A stretch of 64,000 nt of DNA from NCBI RefSeq assembly GCF_900110675.1, contig NZ_FOEN01000005.1:1-64000 (forward strand). Direction: 5' to 3'. The translations under genes and the position numbers were made by a program. Below, one piece after another: positions 26,489-35,316 of this stretch (position 1 is its first letter; the number at the start of each line of letters is the position of its first letter). The notes under the pieces are model-generated. The model searched no databases, was not told the origin of the DNA, and saw only the letters and a program-made list of their open reading frames with translations. The stretch comes from Ignavigranum ruoffiae (GTDB lineage: Bacteria > Bacillota > Bacilli > Lactobacillales > Aerococcaceae).

Positions 26489-26517
26489 ATCTTAATCTAT
26501 TTCTTACTAAGTGTCAA
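26489..26517 (-). promoter_or_regulatory. Promoter of the liv operon
   Basis: Minus strand TTGACA (26512-26517), 17-base spacer, TAAGAT (26489-26494). Transcription would start near 26482, about 24 bases before the leader peptide start codon and 280 bases before livJ. Confidence 0.8.
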
Positions 26518-26558
26518 GATATTTTCATATTAATTTAATACTTTCTCATTTATTGTAC

Positions 26559-27404
26559 TTAAAATTTGGCGGTATCTGGATCTTGCATTTGAGCAATCCC
26601 GGTTAATTGGTCTAAAAATTCCATATCTTCTGGATCAAGTTCAAAATCAAAAATATTTAAGTTTTCTCTAATATGGTCAGGGTTCTGTGAACGAGGTAAG
26701 GGGACAAAGCCTTTTTGGATGGACCATCTTAAGGCTACTTGACCGACAGTCCGATCATACTTATTGGCTAAATCAATCATGGCAGCATGCTTAAAGATTT
26801 CACCCTGGCCAAGGGGACTATAGGCTTCTAGAAGCATCTCGTGTTCCCGGCAGAATTGCACCAAAGAATCTTGACTTAAACCGGGTGTTAAGATAATTTG
26901 GTTGACCATCGGTTTGATACTGACACTAGCAAATAAGGCTTCTAAGTGTTTAATTTGGAAATTCGATACGCCAATCGTCCGAACTTTCTTGGCTTGATAC
27001 AAACTTTCAAGGGCGCGCCAAACTTCGGTATTACGTAATTTCCAAGCTTCATTCTCCCGTAATTCAATCGGATTAGGCCAGTGAATTAACAGCAAATCTA
27101 GATAGGAAGTTTGTAATTTATTTAATGATTCTTCGACTGAGGCAAGCGTATCCTCATAGCTTTGTTGATTATTCCATACCTTGGTGGTCAAGAAAATCTC
27201 TTGACGGTCGAGACCACTTTCTTTTATAGCCCGTCCTACACTCTCTTCATTGCCATAGATTTGAGCCGTATCGATATGACGATAGCCTACTTCCAGGGCA
27301 GCAGTGACTGCCTGAAATGCCACCGGTCCATCAGCGAGTTTCCAAGTTCCAAAGCCAGGAACCGGCATTTCAACTTGGTTGATTAGGGTTTTATTCATTT
27401 CCAT
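26559..27404 (-). CDS. Aldo/keto reductase
   Basis: A 281-residue (beta/alpha)8-barrel NADPH-dependent reductase. The catalytic tetrad is visible: Asp45 and Tyr50 in HIDTAQIYGNEESVG, Lys75 in TTKVW, and His108 in LIHWP. Members of this branch (2,5-diketo-gluconate reductase/YvgN-like) reduce small aldehydes such as methylglyoxal; the substrate here is not known. AGGAGG lies six bases before ATG 27404. It follows the polyphosphate kinase 2 gene by 10 bases, in one operon with it and the acetyltransferase gene. I see no terminator before the liv promoter. Confidence 0.9.
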   Translation of the reverse strand: MEMNKTLINQVEMPVPGFGTWKLADGPVAFQAVTAALEVGYRHIDTAQIYGNEESVGRAIKESGLDRQEIFLTTKVWNNQQSYEDTLASVEESLNKLQTSYLDLLLIHWPNPIELRENEAWKLRNTEVWRALESLYQAKKVRTIGVSNFQIKHLEALFASVSIKPMVNQIILTPGLSQDSLVQFCREHEMLLEAYSPLGQGEIFKHAAMIDLANKYDRTVGQVALRWSIQKGFVPLPRSQNPDHIRENLNIFDFELDPEDMEFLDQLTGIAQMQDPDTAKF

Positions 27405-27414
27405 CTTCTGCCTC

Positions 27415-28884
27415 CTATTTTTCTTTCAAGTGTTGTTCTAGCGTATCGACAAATTGTGTTAAGACTTGAATTCGCGCAAAGTATTTATCATTACTCGCAA
27501 TAAAATGCCAAGGAGCTTGGTCTTGATTGGTTCGTGTCAACATCTCTTCCATCGCTACCATGTACGCATCCCACTTCTCGCGATTACGCCAATCTTCTTC
27601 GGTAATTTTATAATTCTTGGCGGCTTCGTCTTGCCGAGCCTTAAATCGTCTCCCCTCCTCTTCCTTATCAATATATAGAAAATACTTCAAAACAATGGTT
27701 CCGTGGTCGACTAAAATCTGTTCCATCTGATTAATCTCTTGATAGGCCCGATCCCATTCCTTCTCACTGGCAAATCCTTCGATTCTTTCTACCAGAACCC
27801 GTCCATACCATGATCGATCAAAGATACTCATTAGGCCGTCTTGAGGAAACTTAGTCTTAAAGCGCCAGAGGTAATGATGGGCCAGTTCTTCTTCCGTGGG
27901 CGCTTTGATACCATAAATCTTATATGAACGAGGGTCAATTTCACGGGTGAGCCGTTTAATAGCGCCTCCCTTACCAGCTGCATCCACCCCTTCAAAGACC
28001 AAAACAATCGGAATATCGTGGCAATAACATTGGTAAACTAATTCGGCCGCTTGTTTTTGTAAGTCTTCTTTATGCCTTTGGTATTCTTCTTCGGATAATT
28101 TTCGCTCTAAGTCTTCTTGAGGAACTTCTAGGGAGTGACTTTGATAATTTCGGTTTGGCGCTTGACTTACTTCCCGATCCTCGAGGACCCGTTTCATCTC
28201 CTGCCGAATGGTGGTGATGGTCTGTCCTAAGATTTCTTTGGCCGCTAATTTCTTATCTTCAGCATTAATAATGCGCCAAGGACTATGGTCTAAATCGGTG
28301 GCTTGCAAGACTTGATCGAACCATTTAAGAAATTTATCATGGTGTTTAGCTTGCTTATAATCTTCTTTAGATAGGAGAAAGTCTGCTTGACTGGAAGCTT
28401 CTAAGGTTTTAATCCGTTCTAATTGAGTGTGATGGCTGATGTTTAAGAAGAATTTCAGCACGATGGTACCATTGTCAATTAATGCTTGTTCAAAGGCTAA
28501 GAGTTCCTGCGTTTTTTGTTGGAGCGATTCTGGACCCGGCTCTTCATGATTAAAGACTTGATAATAGAAACTACGATCATAGATGGCAATCTCTTGTTTA
28601 CTTGGAATTTTCTGCCAATAGCGCCAAGCTGAAGGATGCTTCTTCTCTTGTTTAGTTTCTTTCTCATAGACTTCAACACGAACGTAACGCGGATCCATTT
28701 CTCGAGTGAGGGCCTTGAGAACATAACCCTTCCCAGATGATTCCCAACCATCTAGCAGAATGAGGACTGGAATCTCGGCCGCTTGTAATTCTCGCTGTAA
28801 TTGATCAAACGTCTGACCCAATTCCTTAATCGATTGTTCGTCATAGGTATCAGGCAATTGAGTAAAATCATAGTCCTTTAACAT
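27415..28884 (-). CDS. Tandem-domain polyphosphate kinase 2 (polyphosphate:AMP phosphotransferase type)
   Basis: A 489-residue protein made of two PPK2 domains. The first has LDGWESSGKG as Walker A (residues 44-53) and IAIYDRSFYYQVF; the second has EGVDAAGKGG near residue 297 and SIFDRSWYGRVLVERI. Two-domain PPK2 proteins are class II enzymes that phosphorylate AMP to ADP from polyphosphate; in known cases the C-terminal domain is active, and here that domain has the canonical sequence. With ppk and ppx in this window it gives the cell routes for making, breaking and using polyphosphate. It overlaps the acetyltransferase gene by seven bases. Confidence 0.92.
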   Translation of the reverse strand: MLKDYDFTQLPDTYDEQSIKELGQTFDQLQRELQAAEIPVLILLDGWESSGKGYVLKALTREMDPRYVRVEVYEKETKQEKKHPSAWRYWQKIPSKQEIAIYDRSFYYQVFNHEEPGPESLQQKTQELLAFEQALIDNGTIVLKFFLNISHHTQLERIKTLEASSQADFLLSKEDYKQAKHHDKFLKWFDQVLQATDLDHSPWRIINAEDKKLAAKEILGQTITTIRQEMKRVLEDREVSQAPNRNYQSHSLEVPQEDLERKLSEEEYQRHKEDLQKQAAELVYQCYCHDIPIVLVFEGVDAAGKGGAIKRLTREIDPRSYKIYGIKAPTEEELAHHYLWRFKTKFPQDGLMSIFDRSWYGRVLVERIEGFASEKEWDRAYQEINQMEQILVDHGTIVLKYFLYIDKEEEGRRFKARQDEAAKNYKITEEDWRNREKWDAYMVAMEEMLTRTNQDQAPWHFIASNDKYFARIQVLTQFVDTLEQHLKEK

Positions 28885-29414
28885 GATTTCCCTTCTTTCT
28901 TGCTATCCTGGATATATTGATAAGTATTCCGGAAAGTACCATCATGAATACTTACCTGACCTAAATACTTATAATGATATTGAGCCAAGAGTTTCTTCAT
29001 GACCAAATTTTGGTCGTGGGTATCAATCATAATATTCTGGTAATGTTGCTTGAGCCAGGAAAAGATAAATTTCCCTAATCCAGGCACCCGACCCGCCGAA
29101 GCAATCCGATGAATCGTCACAATCTCAGCAGGATCTTCCCAATGTGACTTTAAAGGTAAATAGACTTGATCGGGTCCTTGTTGGATAAAGAAACTGGCCA
29201 AAATTTCACCGGCTTCGATACCTGGAAATTCATTTTCTTCAGCTACCACAACACGGGATCCACCGGCAGACATATCAGCCTGTAATTGTTTAATATCTGG
29301 ATAACCATCTTGCCATTGATAGAGTCCTAAGGACTCTCGTTGAAATTGTCGAGCCCGATCATAAACCGCCAGGACCTGATTTTGGTCTGACTTTTGGGTA
29401 GAACGCACCTGCAT
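28878..29414 (-). CDS. GNAT family N-acetyltransferase
   Basis: A 178-residue GNAT-fold protein. The acetyl-CoA binding region is in the stretch IHRIASAGRVPGLGKFIFSW, where R-x-x-G-x-G/L is recognisable in loose form, followed by IMIDTHDQNLVMKKLLAQY and the C-terminal YLGQVSIHDG strand. Similar Firmicutes proteins have no known substrate. AGGAGGG precedes ATG 29414. It is the first gene of an operon with the PPK2 and aldo/keto reductase genes. Confidence 0.82.
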   Translation of the reverse strand: MQVRSTQKSDQNQVLAVYDRARQFQRESLGLYQWQDGYPDIKQLQADMSAGGSRVVVAEENEFPGIEAGEILASFFIQQGPDQVYLPLKSHWEDPAEIVTIHRIASAGRVPGLGKFIFSWLKQHYQNIMIDTHDQNLVMKKLLAQYHYKYLGQVSIHDGTFRNTYQYIQDSKKEGKSC

Positions 29415-29517
29415 CTTTATCCCTCCTAAATCATTATTCGCTTGACCTTAAGTAAGCTCTGCAAGCAAGCAAATTCATCCTTGAATCAAGATTGACCATT
29501 GCAAAGCACTTAAACTT

Positions 29518-29525
29518 ATTATAAT
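29518..29525. promoter_or_regulatory. Palindromic -10 element between divergent genes
   Basis: ATTATAAT reads as TATAAT on both strands (29520-29525 plus; 29518-29523 minus). On minus, TTCTTA lies 17 bases upstream; on plus, TTGCAA lies 15 bases upstream (29499-29504). It is placed to serve both the acetyltransferase operon (minus) and the unknown gene at 29559 (plus). Confidence 0.5.
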
Positions 29526-29558
29526 CTAAGTATAAGAAAATAAGAAGGAGAACACTAT

Positions 29559-30233
29559 ATGGCCAATAATATGAACAAAATTAGCCGCGATCGGGCCAGA
29601 ATGCTAGCCGAACAATATAAGAATGACCCGGAAATGAAATATGTTGTTTATAACATTCGACGTCGTAGCTATATCTTACATAATCCTTATCAGTATTATT
29701 TCCGCTTTAGCCGGCGCGAATCCGTTTGGAATACGCGGACTTTAAAATTAGAGAACCTGATTTCAAGTGACCAACCCGTTGAAGATATTGCCACTGCCCT
29801 CTACAATGAAGTCAACCAAATTGTGGAAGATACAGTGAACTTCAAATTGAAGGGAAGCTTTGAAGAAGAAAATTGCGCGACGCTACTCAATTATTATTTC
29901 AACGGCAAATGCAATTTAGCCTACTACGATTATTATCTAGGGCGAGTATGCTTGATTAAAGAACGGGATAAGTCAGATGATTTCTCCGCTCTCATCGGCT
30001 CACGCTACTATTTTATCGATGATTTGCATAATGTGATTCAATATAAACTCGGTCTTTCTGCCGAATTCCTGAAGAATTTCCTCAAAGGGGTCATGAAGGA
30101 AGATAAGATGATTGCCGATATTGATGGCTATGACCAACTCAAAAAAGCCATGCTCCAATTTATCAATCAAGAGATTGAACAAATTGAAGAATGGCTAGCT
30201 TCTAATCAGTTAAAAGGGAACAAGCGTCGTTAA
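29559..30233 (+). CDS. Hypothetical protein of 224 residues
   Basis: I do not recognise this protein. It is soluble by appearance: no signal peptide and no membrane segment. The N-terminal half is basic and rich in tyrosine and arginine (YNIRRRSYILHNPYQYYFRF), the middle contains LLNYYFNGKCNLAYYDYYLG, and the C-terminus is charged and helical (QEIEQIEEWLASN). A ribosome binding site AGAAGGAG lies eight bases before the ATG, and codon use matches its neighbours, so it is very likely a real gene. It is transcribed alone and divergently from the acetyltransferase operon and ends at the hairpin 30271-30312. Confidence 0.75.
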   Translation: MANNMNKISRDRARMLAEQYKNDPEMKYVVYNIRRRSYILHNPYQYYFRFSRRESVWNTRTLKLENLISSDQPVEDIATALYNEVNQIVEDTVNFKLKGSFEEENCATLLNYYFNGKCNLAYYDYYLGRVCLIKERDKSDDFSALIGSRYYFIDDLHNVIQYKLGLSAEFLKNFLKGVMKEDKMIADIDGYDQLKKAMLQFINQEIEQIEEWLASNQLKGNKRR

Positions 30234-30270
30234 TCTAGACACCGTTTCCTGACAATAAACTGAACACAAT

Positions 30271-30312
30271 AAGAAACACCTCAGCACTTTGTCAAGCGTT
30301 GAGGTGTTTCTT
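30271..30312. terminator. Bidirectional rho-independent terminator between the 224-residue protein gene and truA
   Basis: A perfect 13-base inverted repeat (30271-30283 with 30300-30312) with a 16-base loop. Arms begin AAGAAAC and end GTTTCTT, so each strand has a T-rich 3' side. It serves the plus-strand hypothetical gene and the end of the long minus-strand ribosomal/ecf/truA cluster. Confidence 0.82.
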
Positions 30313-30386
30313 CGTTTCGCTGAGGGGCTACATCATATCAGGCGCTAACTCTAATAGACCTTGTCTAAGTTTTAGCCAAATATAAT

Positions 30387-31157
30387 TTAAGCGAAAGGAT
30401 CCGTCGGATAATCGACCCGAACCATATATAGACCTTGGGGTGCCGCTGTAGGTCCAGCTTGTCGGCGATCCTTGACCACCAAAAGCCGGTCCAGTTCGTT
30501 GATAGCTTTCAAACCGTCGCCAATTTGTAAGAGAGTGCCGACTAGAATCCGAACCATATTATAGAGAAAACCATTGCCATAAAAATGAAAATGTAATTCA
30601 TTTAATTCAGGCTGATAATCTACCCTAGCTTGGTAAATGGTGCGTACCAAGTCGGTCTTATCGGTCTTGGTCGAGCAGAAGCTGGTAAAATCATGCGGAC
30701 CGATAATCGCCGGCAATGCCTGTTCTAAGCGAGTTAGATCACAGGTATAGGGATGATTCAAAGTATAGAAACGTTTGAAGGGATCAGGATAATCGCTTAA
30801 GTCGACTCGGTATAAATATTCCTTGGCCTGGGCAGAATAACGAGCATGGAAATCATTACCTACTGTGGCAACTTTTCGAATGCGAATCGAAGGATCTAAC
30901 AAGGCGTTGAGAGCTTTCCGTAAATTAGCCGGTGGAATCGCAAAAGGGAATTCTAAATGAACGACTTGACCTAAGGCATGGACTCCAGAATCTGTTCGAC
31001 CGGCAGCTACTGTATCGATTCGCGGCCCTTGTTTGCCATAAGCGACAATTCGAAGAGCCGCTTCTAAAGCCGACTGGACACTGGGCCCATTGTTTTGAAC
31101 TTGATAGCCGACATAAGGCGTTCCATCATATTCAATCAAGAGAGCGTAGCGTGGCAT
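30387..31157 (-). CDS. truA: tRNA pseudouridine(38-40) synthase
   Basis: A 256-residue enzyme that isomerises uridines 38-40 in the anticodon stem of tRNAs. The catalytic aspartate is Asp56 in AAGRTDSGVHALGQVV, and the C-terminal half shows FYGNGFLYNMVRILVGTL, typical of TruA. GGTGGG precedes the ATG, overlapping the ecfT stop region. Gene order ecfA1-ecfA2-ecfT-truA is widely conserved in Firmicutes; rplM-rpsI, which often follow, are not present here. Confidence 0.95.
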   Translation of the reverse strand: MPRYALLIEYDGTPYVGYQVQNNGPSVQSALEAALRIVAYGKQGPRIDTVAAGRTDSGVHALGQVVHLEFPFAIPPANLRKALNALLDPSIRIRKVATVGNDFHARYSAQAKEYLYRVDLSDYPDPFKRFYTLNHPYTCDLTRLEQALPAIIGPHDFTSFCSTKTDKTDLVRTIYQARVDYQPELNELHFHFYGNGFLYNMVRILVGTLLQIGDGLKAINELDRLLVVKDRRQAGPTAAPQGLYMVRVDYPTDPFA

Positions 31158-31160
31158 GGG

Positions 31161-31964
31161 CTACACCCACCAATTCAGCAAGATAATGGCTAAAGTTAAT
31201 AAAATGAAGACGACAACCACTAGCCGATCTGCTGAGCTATAGGATAATTGACGATATTTGGTACGTCCCTCACCACCTTGATAGCCACGCGCTTCCATCG
31301 CAATGGCCATTTCTTCCGCCCGATTAAAGGCAGAAACAAATAATGGGACTAGGATTGGAATCATCGCCTTAACCCGGTCCAAGAATGATCCTTGATCAAA
31401 TTCAACCCCACGTGCTCGTTGAGCATTCATAATTTTCTGCGCTTCGTCCATTAAAGTCGGAACATATCTCAGGGCGATTGATAACATCAGTGCAATTTCA
31501 TGAGAAGGAAAGCCTAATTTAGATAAGGGCCTTAATAAATGCTCAATACCATCGGTTAACTCTAGGGGGGCTGTCGTTAAGGTTAGCAAGGTTGACATCA
31601 TAATAATAAGAACCAAGCGAATAAACATATAGAGTGAGTTAATCAATCCCAGAGTAGTTACGCGCAGAATACCCCATTGGAATAAGATCTCCCCACCAGT
31701 CGTAAAGAATAATTGAAAGACAACGGTAAAGAGAATCAGCCAAATCATCGGTTTAATCCCATTGAGAAAGAATTTTAAATCAATCTTACTCAACAGGACG
31801 GCCGTGACCACGACCAACGATAGCAAGACATAAGCCAGCCAATGGTCGGCGAGAAAGATTAATAAAATAAAATATAAGGCTGACATGAGTTTAGTTCGAG
31901 GATCCAGCCGGTGAATCCAAGAATCAATCTGAATGTATCTTCCCAAAAGCATCTTCTCAAACAT
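31161..31964 (-). CDS. ecfT: ECF transporter transmembrane component EcfT
   Basis: A 267-residue membrane protein with about five helices that couples the two ECF ATPases to exchangeable vitamin-binding S components. The two Ala-Arg-Gly coupling motifs are visible in NAQRARGVEFD and AMEARGYQG. It overlaps the end of ecfA2 by eight bases. Confidence 0.94.
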   Translation of the reverse strand: MFEKMLLGRYIQIDSWIHRLDPRTKLMSALYFILLIFLADHWLAYVLLSLVVVTAVLLSKIDLKFFLNGIKPMIWLILFTVVFQLFFTTGGEILFQWGILRVTTLGLINSLYMFIRLVLIIMMSTLLTLTTAPLELTDGIEHLLRPLSKLGFPSHEIALMLSIALRYVPTLMDEAQKIMNAQRARGVEFDQGSFLDRVKAMIPILVPLFVSAFNRAEEMAIAMEARGYQGGEGRTKYRQLSYSSADRLVVVVFILLTLAIILLNWWV

Positions 31965-32853
31965 GAGAACCCTCTCCCTTCTGGCAAGATTCTTTCAAGG
32001 CAATAATTTGATCAGCCAGATCATCGGCAGCCAGGACGGCTGTTAACTGGTCACGATCTAGACCTAATCTCTGTTCAATCTGTAAATAAAAATCCATCGC
32101 ATAAGGCAAGGTTAACTGATGGTCAATGAGCCAATGATAATCCGAGAAAATCTCTTTGGCCGTACCAACTTTAGCGACCTGACCATGGTCCATGGCAATA
32201 ACATAGTCAGCATAATTGGCCACATCCTCCATTTGATGGGTCACCATCACTAGACTAATTCCCATCTCTTGATGCAACTTCATAAAAATTTCCATCGTTT
32301 GTTGATGACCTAATGGATCCAGGCCTGCCGTCGGTTCATCTAAGACCAATACTTCAGGGTTCAACGCCAAGACCCCAGCAATGGCAACCCGTCGCATCTG
32401 ACCACCGGATAAATCAAAAGGCGAGCGTTCATAAAGACTTTCAGGCACGCCTACGAGTTTTAGTTTTTCAATGGCTACAGCCCGCGCTTCTTCTTCACTA
32501 GCTCCGAAATTCAACGGACCAAACATGACATCTTTTAGGACGGTTTCTTCGAAGAGTTGTGCTTCAGGAAATTGAAAGACCACACCGACTTTCTTACGCA
32601 GGGGTTTGAGACTTTTATTCTTAGAATCTTGAGTAACCCGTTCTCCATCAATGGTTACGGTACCTTTTGAAGGGCGGACCAGAACATTAAGATGTTGAAT
32701 CAAAGTTGATTTCCCAGATCCGGTATGACCAATAATCGCAGTTACTTGATGTTTGGGAATCTTCAAATTAATTTGACTCAGGGCCTGTTTTTCAAAGGGC
32801 GTACCATAATTGTAATAGAAATCTACTTGGTCAAATACGATGTAGTCAGCCAT
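31957..32853 (-). CDS. ecfA2: ECF transporter ATPase EcfA2
   Basis: A 298-residue ABC ATPase. Walker A GHTGSGKSTLIQHLN, signature DLSGGQMRRVAIAGVL, Walker B EVLVLDEPTAGLDP. It forms a heterodimer with EcfA1 that powers uptake of vitamins such as folate, riboflavin or thiamine through various S components encoded elsewhere. The start at 32853 has GGAGG ten bases upstream and lies 31 bases inside ecfA1, a marked overlap suggesting coupled translation. Confidence 0.94.
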   Translation of the reverse strand: MADYIVFDQVDFYYNYGTPFEKQALSQINLKIPKHQVTAIIGHTGSGKSTLIQHLNVLVRPSKGTVTIDGERVTQDSKNKSLKPLRKKVGVVFQFPEAQLFEETVLKDVMFGPLNFGASEEEARAVAIEKLKLVGVPESLYERSPFDLSGGQMRRVAIAGVLALNPEVLVLDEPTAGLDPLGHQQTMEIFMKLHQEMGISLVMVTHQMEDVANYADYVIAMDHGQVAKVGTAKEIFSDYHWLIDHQLTLPYAMDFYLQIEQRLGLDRDQLTAVLAADDLADQIIALKESCQKGEGSHV

Positions 32854-33662
32854 TCTAACAGTGCCTCCTCATTCATATATTGGGCGGGTAAACTTACCCC
32901 ACGGGCTTCAAGCGCCGATCTTAATTTCTGAGCAAAAGGGATATCCAAACCCAAAGAGATTAATTGCTCACCAAGCGCAAAGATTTCTTCTGGGTTACCT
33001 TGTTGAATTGGCTTTCCTTGATGCATAACGATAATTCGATCAGCCCGGCTGGCCTCGTTAATATCATGGGTAATAGAAATAACTGTTAAGCCAAACTCTT
33101 TCTTTAATTCAGCCATGGCTTCCATCATTTCTCGACGACCTTGAGGATCCAACATCGCGGTTGCTTCATCGAGAATCACAATGCTTGGTCGGGTAGCCAT
33201 CACGGAAGCCAGAGCGACCCGTTGCTTTTGACCTCCTGACAAACGAGCAGGTTCATGCTTAGCAAAAGCCGACATATTTACCTTAGCTAGCGCTTCCGGA
33301 ATTCGTCGGAGCATTTCTTCCCGGGGGATTCCGATATTCTCTAGACCAAAAGCGACATCATCTTCGACTGTCGCACCGACAAATTGATTGTCTGGATTTT
33401 GAAAGACCATGCCGACATGCCGACGTGCCTGCCAAATGGTTTCTTCACTGAGGACTAAGCCCATGACTGATACCAATCCTTGATAAGGGACCAACAAGCC
33501 ATTAATGACTTTCGCACAGGTCGACTTCCCTGAGCCGTTTGGGCCAATCATCGCTAGCCATTCGCCTTGACGGACACTCAGATTGACATGGTCTAAAGCA
33601 TCTACCTCCGCTTCGGGATAGCTAAAGGATACATCCTTTAGTTCGATCACATTTTCTGTCAT
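32823..33662 (-). CDS. ecfA1: ECF transporter ATPase EcfA1
   Basis: A 279-residue ABC ATPase. Walker A GPNGSGKSTCAKVIN, signature RLSGGQKQRVALASVM, Walker B SIVILDEATAMLDP, with the alanine in DEAT typical of EcfA1. It lies 260 bases after rplQ, separated by a structured non-coding element, so it may be transcribed from its own promoter as well as by readthrough. Confidence 0.94.
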   Translation of the reverse strand: MTENVIELKDVSFSYPEAEVDALDHVNLSVRQGEWLAMIGPNGSGKSTCAKVINGLLVPYQGLVSVMGLVLSEETIWQARRHVGMVFQNPDNQFVGATVEDDVAFGLENIGIPREEMLRRIPEALAKVNMSAFAKHEPARLSGGQKQRVALASVMATRPSIVILDEATAMLDPQGRREMMEAMAELKKEFGLTVISITHDINEASRADRIIVMHQGKPIQQGNPEEIFALGEQLISLGLDIPFAQKLRSALEARGVSLPAQYMNEEALLEWLTTSYLTK

Positions 33663-33777
33663 TGTTGTCTCCTAACTTGCAAATCTTTTATACATAAGTT
33701 TATCAATCATCTGTTGACTTTAATCATGGTAATCATACCATAAGCTACATTCATTAATAAACTTATATACAAAAAAG

Positions 33778-33900
33778 CACTTTATCGATGTTTGCACATG
33801 CTTGAAGCCAGAGGCTTCAAGCATAATCTTTGCGATTAATTCATGTGCATAGAGCTAGACTCGAAATACTTCAAATCGTAACACTCTCCATCATAAAGTG
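33778..33900. repeat. Structured intergenic element between rplQ and ecfA1
   Basis: Outer arms CACTTTAT/ATAAAGTG (33778-33785, 33893-33900) continue with GATG/CATC (33787-33790, 33889-33892). Inside, TGCACATG/CATGTGCA (33793-33800, 33842-33849) encloses a perfect hairpin GCTTGAAGCC-AGA-GGCTTCAAGC (33800-33822). No T-run follows on either strand, so it is not a standard terminator. The inner hairpin resembles the one at 12728-12750, suggesting a dispersed family. It may stabilise or process the ribosomal mRNA 3' end (inference). Confidence 0.55.
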
Positions 33901-33922
33901 AGTAAGAATATGTCAATAATGA

Positions 33923-34309
33923 TTAAACTAACTCAATAATAACCATTTCAGCTGCATCGCCGCGACGTGGTCCTTTTTTAATGATCCGGGTATAACCACC
34001 ATTGCGGTCAGCATAACGGTTAGCATAATCGTCGAATAAACGGTTTAATACTGTTTCAATGACGACTTCATCGTTTTCTTCGTCAATATGGGCATCAGCA
34101 ATTTCATTGCGTAAGAATGATGCAGCCCGACGACGTGAAGCTAAATCGCCTTTTTTACCTAGTGTAATCATACGTTCAACAAATTTACGTACTTCTTTGG
34201 CCCGTGAAACGGTAGTTTCAATGCGCCCGTTGATGATGACATCAGTGGTTAAATCACGTAACATTGCTTTACGTTGAGAGCTTGTACGCCCTAATTTACG
34301 GTATGTCAT
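33923..34309 (-). CDS. rplQ: 50S ribosomal protein L17
   Basis: A 128-residue large-subunit protein, last ribosomal gene of the cluster. The N-terminus [18 protein letters not shown] is nearly invariant in L17. It contacts 23S rRNA near the peptide exit tunnel. It follows rpoA by 36 bases, as in all Firmicutes. Confidence 0.97.
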   Translation of the reverse strand: MTYRKLGRTSSQRKAMLRDLTTDVIINGRIETTVSRAKEVRKFVERMITLGKKGDLASRRRAASFLRNEIADAHIDEENDEVVIETVLNRLFDDYANRYADRNGGYTRIIKKGPRRGDAAEMVIIELV

Positions 34310-34345
34310 TATCGTCTTCCTCCTTTACCTATTATCGATTGTATT

Positions 34346-35290
34346 CTAGTCTTCATCACGTAATCCTAAGCCTAAGTCAGATAATTTCCCTTTAACTTCG
34401 GCAAGTGATTTGCGACCTAAATTACGAACCTTCATCATTTCTGATTCGGATTTATTGGTGAGTTCTTGAATAGTATTGATGCCTGCACGTTTCAAGCAGT
34501 TATAAGAACGTACAGAAAGATCAAGTTCTTCGATGGTCATGACTAGGACTTTTTCTTTTTCTGTTTCTTCTTTTTCAACCATAATTTCCACATCGCGCGC
34601 TTCTTCATTTAGATTCATAAAGACATTTAAGTGCTCGATAAGAATTTTGGCGGCTAAACTTAAAGAAGATTCAGGAGAAATCGATCCATCAGTCCAAATA
34701 TCCATCGTTAATTTATCATAGAGGTTCTTTTGACCAATACGCGTGTTCTCAACCGTATAATTAACCTTCATAATGGGCGTATAGATTGAGTCAATGGCTA
34801 ATACACCAATTGGCATATCTTCTCGTTTATTATGTTCGCTACGAACATAGCCTCGACCATTGGATACATTCATTTGCATCTTTAACTCGGCATCCTCAGC
34901 CAAGGTACAAATATATAAATCCGGGTTGAGAATTTGAACTTCATTGTCATGAATAATATCTGCTGCCGTTACCACTTTAGGACCAGTAACATTTAATTCA
35001 ATCACTTTATCTTCTTCAGTATGTAATTTTAGAGCAAGTTGTTTTAGGTTCAGAATAATTGCACCTACATCTTCAGTTACTCCATCAATGGTTTGAAATT
35101 CATGAAGTACACTGTCGATTTGGATACTTGTAATGGCTGAACCAGGTAATGAAGATAATAAAATACGTCGTAATGAGTTTCCAAGGGTTGTTCCATAACC
35201 ACGTTCTAGTGGTTCAATCACGATTTTTCCAAATTTGTCATCGTCACTGACTTCAATTGTAGTAATCTCTGGCTTTTCAATTTCAATCAT
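34346..35290 (-). CDS. rpoA: RNA polymerase alpha subunit
   Basis: A 314-residue subunit that nucleates assembly of RNA polymerase. The N-terminal dimerisation domain contains [20 protein letters not shown], and the C-terminal domain that binds UP elements and activators has [19 protein letters not shown] and [13 protein letters not shown]. The length is normal. An 85-base gap with a strong stem-loop separates it from rpsK. Confidence 0.98.
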   Translation of the reverse strand: MIEIEKPEITTIEVSDDDKFGKIVIEPLERGYGTTLGNSLRRILLSSLPGSAITSIQIDSVLHEFQTIDGVTEDVGAIILNLKQLALKLHTEEDKVIELNVTGPKVVTAADIIHDNEVQILNPDLYICTLAEDAELKMQMNVSNGRGYVRSEHNKREDMPIGVLAIDSIYTPIMKVNYTVENTRIGQKNLYDKLTMDIWTDGSISPESSLSLAAKILIEHLNVFMNLNEEARDVEIMVEKEETEKEKVLVMTIEELDLSVRSYNCLKRAGINTIQELTNKSESEMMKVRNLGRKSLAEVKGKLSDLGLGLRDED

Positions 35291-35316
35291 TGATTATTTT
35301 TCCCCTTTCAAAACGT

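Noticed and set aside
26202-26520. T-box riboswitch in the liv leader
   Set aside because: No AGGGTGGNACCGCG-type T-box sequence or specifier-loop layout; the leader peptide and hairpins explain the region better.
26519-26533. CodY-box-like sequence upstream of the liv promoter
   Set aside because: Only about ten of fifteen positions agree with AATTTTCWGAAAATT, too weak in such A/T-rich DNA to claim.
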